From: Chrysopilus asiliformis
Taxonomy: Eukaryota; Arthropoda; Insecta; Diptera; Rhagionidae
NCBI GenBank assembly: GCA_964034945.1
Contig: OZ035961.1
Location: 1,529,501-1,593,500, forward strand
DNA: 64,000 nucleotides
Reading direction: 5' to 3'
This document shows positions 58,227 through 64,000 of this stretch, in pieces. Each line of letters starts with the position of its first letter. Positions within the stretch are counted from its first letter, which is position 1. The translations under genes and the position numbers were made by a program. The notes beneath the pieces are model-generated. The model made no database searches. It worked only from the letters and a program-made list of their open reading frames with translations, and had not been told where the DNA came from.

Positions 58227-58569
58227 CAGGGCATCAATCGTGTAACGAGACGCGTCTCCGTCTTTGAGCTGAGACGGCGACATCGACGCGACACGTTTTT
58301 CTAATCGTGTATCGCGACACTAAAAAAATTCTTAAATGTCTGAAATAATATAAATTTATTATAATTTAAATACAAAAACCTATACTATTTACTTTGGTTC
58401 GTCCATTGTGAAATGACAGACGAAATGACACTGAGCGACGCCTCGAACTGTGTTGCTGAACGAAAAGACGCGTCGCTAGTATCCAACGACGCGCCGCCAT
58501 ACACGATTGCTTTTCTTAATGAAAGACGCAATTTCGTGTCTGCGTCGCGTTATACGATTGGTGCCCAGA
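58227..58569. mobile_element. 343-bp MITE, CTGGGCACCAATC-type ends
   Basis: CAGGGCATCAATCGTGTAAC opens it and TTATACGATTGGTGCCCAG closes it. GACGCGTCTCCGTCTTTG is akin to the interior of the element at 22742. Confidence 0.8.
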
Positions 58570-58933
58570 TATAGTGACGCCTTTATAAACCGGAGTCAAA
58601 CGCGACATTGGATTTAGCGGATTTCCGACTTATTAAACAGTTTCACTGCAAATTTTATGGATACACAAAACCAAATGTTATCCAATTTTATTTTTAAGCA
58701 ATTAAAGGCTATGCATAAAACACGTCGCGCTTATTTTTGACTATTCGAGCTCCCTCCCCTCTCCACCATTGGTCTTGCTTTTTTTTAATTTTGTACATGG
58801 AGTTTAGTACCGCCGGGCGTCGAACTTCTGCAGATCCCATCATCCTACAAATGTGATGTATTTTAAGGACCGCCTATTTTCATAAATTCAATATTTCTTA
58901 AATTTATAGAAAAATCATGACAACACTTTCTAA
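58570..58933. other. Spacer, nothing recognised
   Basis: AT-rich spacer between two MITEs. Confidence 0.5.
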
Positions 58934-59254
58934 AAGGACCCATAGACGGCCAACTTTGTTGCCAACCTGGTCGCATACATGCAATGTTGGAGTCGATGTT
59001 GTACGTCTGTGACCAAGTTGGCGGTTGGTTTTTCATGTTGTCAACCAGGTTGGTGTAAAATCAAAAAAATTTGAAAACTTAGCATGTTGGCGTTCATGTT
59101 GGGGTGTCTGTAGGCAAGTTTACAACCTGGTTGCCAATCTCAGTTGCATTGAGTACTGCAATGAGAACAGTGAAGTGTCAAAAATAGTTTATTTGATTAA
59201 GTTCGGTTGAGTTTAGTTAATTTTGGCAACAAAGTTGACCGTCTATGGGCCCTT
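58934..59254. mobile_element. 321-bp MITE, AAAGGGCCCATAGACGG ends
   Basis: AAGGACCCATAGACGGCCAA then CTTTGTTGCCA opens it, and TGGCAACAAAGTTGACCGTC then TATGGGCCCTT closes it. The interior repeats CAACCTGGTTG/CAACCAGGTTG motifs. Confidence 0.85.
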
Positions 59255-59424
59255 TAAGAGTCGTATATCAAAACCGAGAACAAAACATTGAGCGTTGTTC
59301 ACCGAAAAGTCTTCTGTCGAAACGTCGTAAATCAAGGAATTCCTCTATATTTGTAAAAACCGCTTTAGAAAAATAGGGGTAATAACTCAAAGCTGCATTT
59401 AGACTGGCAAGAACGTTAAACCTA

Positions 59425-59549
59425 ATAGGGTTTCAGAGCAAATATGCCTGACCTGTTGGGTGGAATTTTTCGGATGTGAAAACATCCACAAAAATAATAT
59501 AACATTTTGTTATATATTTTTTTAATGACCTATAAGCCGAGAATTCCAA
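59425..59549 (-). mobile_element. Fold-back element FB1, fragment
   Basis: CGGATGTGAAAACATCCACA then AAAATAATATAAC and TATAAGCCGAGAATTCCAAG match one arm of FB1 at 7492-7804. The other arm is lost. Confidence 0.75.
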
Positions 59550-59559
59550 GAGAATTCAA

Positions 59560-62150
59560 AAATCTTATCATTTTCGCGGCCGGTAAAACCTAAATTTATA
59601 ACCCGGAGTCGAATATAAATTTCCACAATTGACATAAAAAAAATCAAACCGCTTAAAATTAAAAATTATGTATCGTTCCATCCTTTCTTCAAAGGTTCTC
59701 TAGATCAGGATATAAAAGCCAACCCCAGTTCTTAAATAAACAAAAACCGTAAAAGATATAGAAAAAAAAGTTTCTGGAAACGTGTAAAAATAAACACAGA
59801 AATATTCTGCGTGCATGCTGGCAAAAATATGTTTTTAACGCCTTGTCAGCCACTGTACATACATAATTCATTTTCCTTACATTTTTCACAGATAAGAGAC
59901 TTTTAAAACAATTCTCCTGTATTTCCCATGATAAATCTCAATGGTCTGCGTCTGTTTCCTCCCCATACAAAGCAATATACTGTTTTTTATAACATTTTTT
60001 TTAATAACCATGCTTGTCAAATACTGGGAAAAATCTTCGGCTACAGTGTGAAGCGATATACGTTTGTATGCATACAGCGTGTAATTTTTATTGTCTTTTA
60101 CCATATGTTTCCAGTTTCGCATGTAATATGACGTCATTGAGGAAAAGTTACATACATACATACATACACACATTGAATCTTATCTGAGAGGTTGATTTTT
60201 TTTGTATTTTGATTTCTTAAGCAAACGTAAGCTTTACTTCTATTCAAATTTATGTTGATGGTGAACGCAGGACGTATTTCTACTTTAAAGCTCTTCACAT
60301 TCCTATTTCCCTCTGGGATTCTCTGCGATTTCCATTAACTTTCCGTGGACGCATAATGTGGCATTTAATTATGCAAATATCGAACAAAAGGACAAAGCTT
60401 TGTGGTCCACCTAATTAAATAGAAAATTCAGTTTTCGCTGATTAAAGTCTGTGGTCCCGAAGAACAAGTCCAGAATTTTATCGATTTTCATATTGAATGA
60501 GAAGACTATTAAGGCATTTTGAAGGAAAGCAAGCTTTCCGTTTTTCCTCGCATTCTCAAAGAATTCAACAAACTTGATAATAAATTCATACAACGAAAAT
60601 CGTAGAACGTGACTGTGTATTTGTTCGGGGTTTTTTTTTTTTTTGTTTAACAAAACTATTTTCCATCGAGTGTCCACGGGGAATACGACTTCAATTTCAT
60701 GCCAAGGAAAAATGTGAATTTCCCTTAAATTAGACATGCGCCAAAAGCATCCAAACTTTCGTGTTCGTAGTAGTCGACATTAAGAAAAGGACTGAAATAT
60801 ACAATACACAAAAGGATAATCGTATAAACCTCATTTCGTGTGTTCAAAAAATCTAGAGCCCATTCAGCTAAAAGAAAATTAAACGACAAAAAGGCATGAA
60901 AAACCCATATAAAAATGGACTGCTTTTTTGTGAAGAAAATGAAAAGGAATAAATTTGGAAATTGTTTTGGAAGCGTAGATCTATCTAAATATAGTAAGAC
61001 TAGTTTATACTCCTTTTCGAAATGGCAAAATTTTCAAACAAAAATACAGGTTTACCAAAATACAGGTTAAAAATCCAATGCAGCATGGCTGAGGGTATGC
61101 AGAGAAATATGCAAAAAAAACACACATTTGAGAAGGATTCCAATCCCATTGTCTCGTTTATATTCCGCACATTCCGCAGTATCGAGGAAGCGCAAGGAAG
61201 GGAGATGGTGAAGTACCACTTTTCTGTCATTTTGAAGCATATGGTAGCCAAAAAAGCTGATATGACGTCAGAAAATATGAATGAGTTTCTTTTGCGCAGC
61301 TTCTTGAATTTTTTGATCGCGTGTAACAAGGATAGGATGATATTTTTAGCACTGGTGGCACTTAAAAAAAGGAAAACCTAAACCAAATCCAACAAAAAAA
61401 ACCTTTTGAAGAATTGACAGGCTTAAAAAAAATTTGATGAAATGACAATAACAAAATTGTAATAATATTGTTTAGCTGAAGAGGAAAATAAGTCAGAAAA
61501 AGCTTTTTACGGTTCAGATTTTTACAACGTTTACCGGCTTTCCATATGGAATGGAATTTTCTGTAGCATGGGAAATGTATTTGTTTCAGGTGGTTTTTTC
61601 GCCAATTTAGAATTCAAATGAATCAACGTTATTAAGAGATATTTACGCGTGCTACAAATAATGAGATTGGATAATATATCTTTGCAGTAAATTTAAAACA
61701 GGGGTGTGGATTCGGAATCGGTGTTGAGGCGTTTTTAGAACGATTCCACACCCCAAATTTAAAGGACCTCAAGGATATTCACTGTAAATCGTTTGGTGTC
61801 CTTAAAGTTCAATAAAAAATTCTTATAACATAGTTTGAAACTCAATATTTCGAGTACCTTGTCGTTTCTTAAACACGCGATGGTATCACGAGATACGATA
61901 ATTTACTTATAAATGATTCTACGACTTCTTAGTTCAAATAATAGCTTTTCTAAATCCAATATTTAAAAGAAAAACATTTTTGTTTTCAGTCCACGCACCC
62001 TCTTGGCATACAAAAATATCCAAAAATACTGTTTTTCAGAAGTATTGATTCTATTGCCATACATGAGGATTTAACAAAGATAACTTTTGGTCGGATGACC
62101 ATATTTATTTTAGCTCAAAAAAAATATGATTTACAGTAAATCTCTAACCC
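59560..62150. other. Upstream DNA, mostly unassigned
   Basis: There is a CATA microsatellite near 60150 and a small hairpin (GGGGTGTGGATTC ... GATTCCACACCCC) at 61702-61756. One 119-codon frame is listed separately. Confidence 0.45.
61022..61381 (+). CDS. Hypothetical 119-residue open frame
   Basis: This complete frame from ATG to TAA lies upstream of amon on the opposite strand. The product is basic and rich in Lys, Met and Phe (MAKFSNKNTG ... FLALVALKKRKT), with no signal peptide, membrane segment or motif I recognise. It does not overlap any repeat identified here. There is no evidence of splicing or expression, and chance is quite possible in this AT-rich DNA. Confidence 0.15.
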   Translation: MAKFSNKNTGLPKYRLKIQCSMAEGMQRNMQKKHTFEKDSNPIVSFIFRTFRSIEEAQGREMVKYHFSVILKHMVAKKADMTSENMNEFLLRSFLNFLIACNKDRMIFLALVALKKRKT

Positions 62151-62567
62151 CTGGAACCCAATGAACGCAACGCCAACGCTGTGAACTGTCACGCAGCGCA
62201 ACATTTCAGCGGCAGAGCCCAATGGCAACTTGTGAAGTAGTACAAGTGACATAATATAAAGTAGTATAAAGTTGACAAAATTACAAAAATGGATAATTTT
62301 TAAGCTATAATTTGGTTTGTTGGTCTTTATCTTTGTTATTTGTATGTTATTGCACTAAGACTATCAATTTTTCCTCGAACAACATTACCCCAACCTCACT
62401 TTATGAACTGTCAACGCAGAATTGCTGCGGCAAAGTTAGAAGTTTGCAAACTTTTGCGTTGTATAGTTCCGTTCACTGCGTTCACTGTGCTCACTTCAAA
62501 TGATTTCTATTGAACAAACTTGTAAGTGACAGTTTCTGCGTTCGCGTTGCGTTCATTGAGCTCCAGG
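62151..62567. mobile_element. ~417-bp MITE, CTGGAACCCAATGAACGC ends
   Basis: CTGGAACCCAATGAACGCAA opens it and TTGCGTTCATTGAGCTCCAG closes it. A GCGTTCACTGTG-type motif repeats near the right end. Confidence 0.75.
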
Positions 62568-62652
62568 CATAAACTATGTAGAGTATGTTTTGCATATTTA
62601 GTGATATTTTTTTAGAACAATCCAGGACAAAAGTTGAGTTGCTGAGACCTCA

Positions 62653-63134
62653 CCCAAGTAACAAAAAATGATTACATACTGATTACTCGACGATCGAAAG
62701 TGGATGCAGAATATAAGGTTACACAATGGTTGCTGCGACGACATAGCAACGTTACTCTAACCTTTATGCATCCGTTTATTCCCAGGTTTTTTGTGACAAA
62801 ATAACTGTTGTGCAACCGTTTTCGCAGAAATTTTTTTGTGCAACAATTTGACAAGTGCGAGGGGGGAAATATACCTCAATGTTAAGTTGTATCACATGTG
62901 TATTTCTTGGTCTAAAATTGATTATTTAAACTTCGAAAGCACTGTTTTTAAGTGAACTATAAAGCGAACACAAAAGAAACAACGAAAAAGGAACAATTTT
63001 TCGACTCGTCACAAAGTAACCTATCTGTTATGGTTTTTGTGCGACCAGTAACAAGGCAACCGTCACATATTTGCAACCGCTGCTTTTTGACCCCAAGGAC
63101 ACAATGTAACTTGAGTCACAAATGATTGCTTGGG
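62653..63134. mobile_element. ~480-bp MITE, CCCAAGTAAC ends
   Basis: CCCAAGTAACAAAAAATGAT opens it and GTCACAAATGATTGCTTGGG closes it. The ends resemble those of the small element at 34240 (CATCCCAAGTAACACC). Confidence 0.65.
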
Positions 63135-64000
63135 CAGGAGGACAACATGCCTAAATCTGGGTCTTATGGTAACCTATCTTTTAGTCTCGTGAAAATCGTA
63201 CCAAAAAATACCCAATATGGGCGAAAAAACTGAAGAAAACCGTTTCCTCAAAGGAACCGGATACTTTTCTTAAATTTAACTCAACTTCGGAGTTTATTTT
63301 TAGTCTAATTATAGTTCTTTTTTATTATAAATGGTCACCGAATACAAAAGACAAAACGCAATTCTAAGCGAAATTAATTAATTTTAGCATCTAATTCTCA
63401 TATTACCTTGCATGTCCTTCTTATTCGTTTACAAGGCTAAGTGATAACTCAATCACAGATCTGTATGCGAGAGTGTGAAAAACATTCTTTCATAATATAT
63501 GGTTGGTAAGGAAACAGTCCTCTGATAGTGATATATGTTCGAATTTTGTGATGTCTATATATATAAATAGTGTCATGAATTCTACACAAAAATATCTTGC
63601 GGGATTACATTACCAAGAAATTTAGTGGAAATGTACAAAATACCCAATTACGTCCCTAGAGGATATATTCTACTATGTAGGATTTTCATACTAAAGATCA
63701 TATTAGCTATAAAAGAAAACTTTGCTATTCAATTATGAGCTGGAATTATGTTTCAGTAATTTGAGTCGTCCTTTTTTACTATACATATGAATATATAAAA
63801 ATGAACATTGATTTGTATGAGTGAATTTAAAATCAAGAAAATATAAACATATACATACTGAGAAATTCGTTTTTCTTGGGGATTTGATCAAACCGTTGTG
63901 GGACTTTACATTTTGCTAATTAATGAAATTTGGCTTCAAGAATATTAAATCATTTTAACTTTATTTACTCTATGCTTTTAACTAAATGTTATTTAATTGG
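63135..64000. other. Right edge, nothing recognised
   Basis: AT-rich sequence without supported features. Confidence 0.5.

Overview
This window looks like nuclear DNA of an insect, probably a fly (inference). It is AT-rich, has spliceosomal introns with GT/AG boundaries, and is crowded with eukaryotic transposons. The only host gene I can support is a minus-strand proprotein convertase 2 gene, orthologous to Drosophila amontillado (amon). Eleven coding exons lie between 55862 (ATG) and 917 and splice into one open frame of 1,782 nt (594 codons). They cover the signal peptide, prodomain, subtilisin-type catalytic domain and most of the P domain. The last ~50-60 codons must lie left of position 1.

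Layout, right to left along the gene: 55863-64000 is upstream DNA with several MITEs and no recognised gene. Exon 1 is at 55674-55862. Intron 1 (25581-55673, ~30 kb) holds most of the transposons: four Helitron-type elements, a DD41D mariner relic, many MITEs, an 840-bp array of an 8-bp repeat, a 384-bp near-perfect palindrome, a ~1.1-kb compound palindrome and a set of MITEs nested inside one another. Exon 2 is at 25473-25580. Intron 2 (~10.7 kb) carries a damaged non-LTR retrotransposon whose 897-bp reverse-transcriptase segment is present twice with no difference seen. Exons 3 and 4 are at 14485-14755 and 14327-14364. Intron 4 (~9 kb) carries a Helitron with a foreign 3' end and several fold-back elements. 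Exons 5-11 are compact (917-5326), apart from intron 7, which holds a MITE and a Helitron.

No prokaryotic operon, phage, CRISPR array, rRNA or intact tRNA was seen. The best second-look items are structural: (1) transposon insertions whose empty sites survive elsewhere in the window, which fix their exact ends and target duplications; (2) a Helitron 5' end joined to a GC-rich 3' terminus built of GAA-loop hairpins; (3) the duplicated LINE segment; (4) a tRNA-like Pol III promoter motif inside a TA-flanked MITE; (5) three unrelated TA-inserting MITE families with near-identical termini, implying one shared transposase source.

Orientation signs for non-coding elements are relative within a family. 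All identifications come from reading the sequence; no database search was run.
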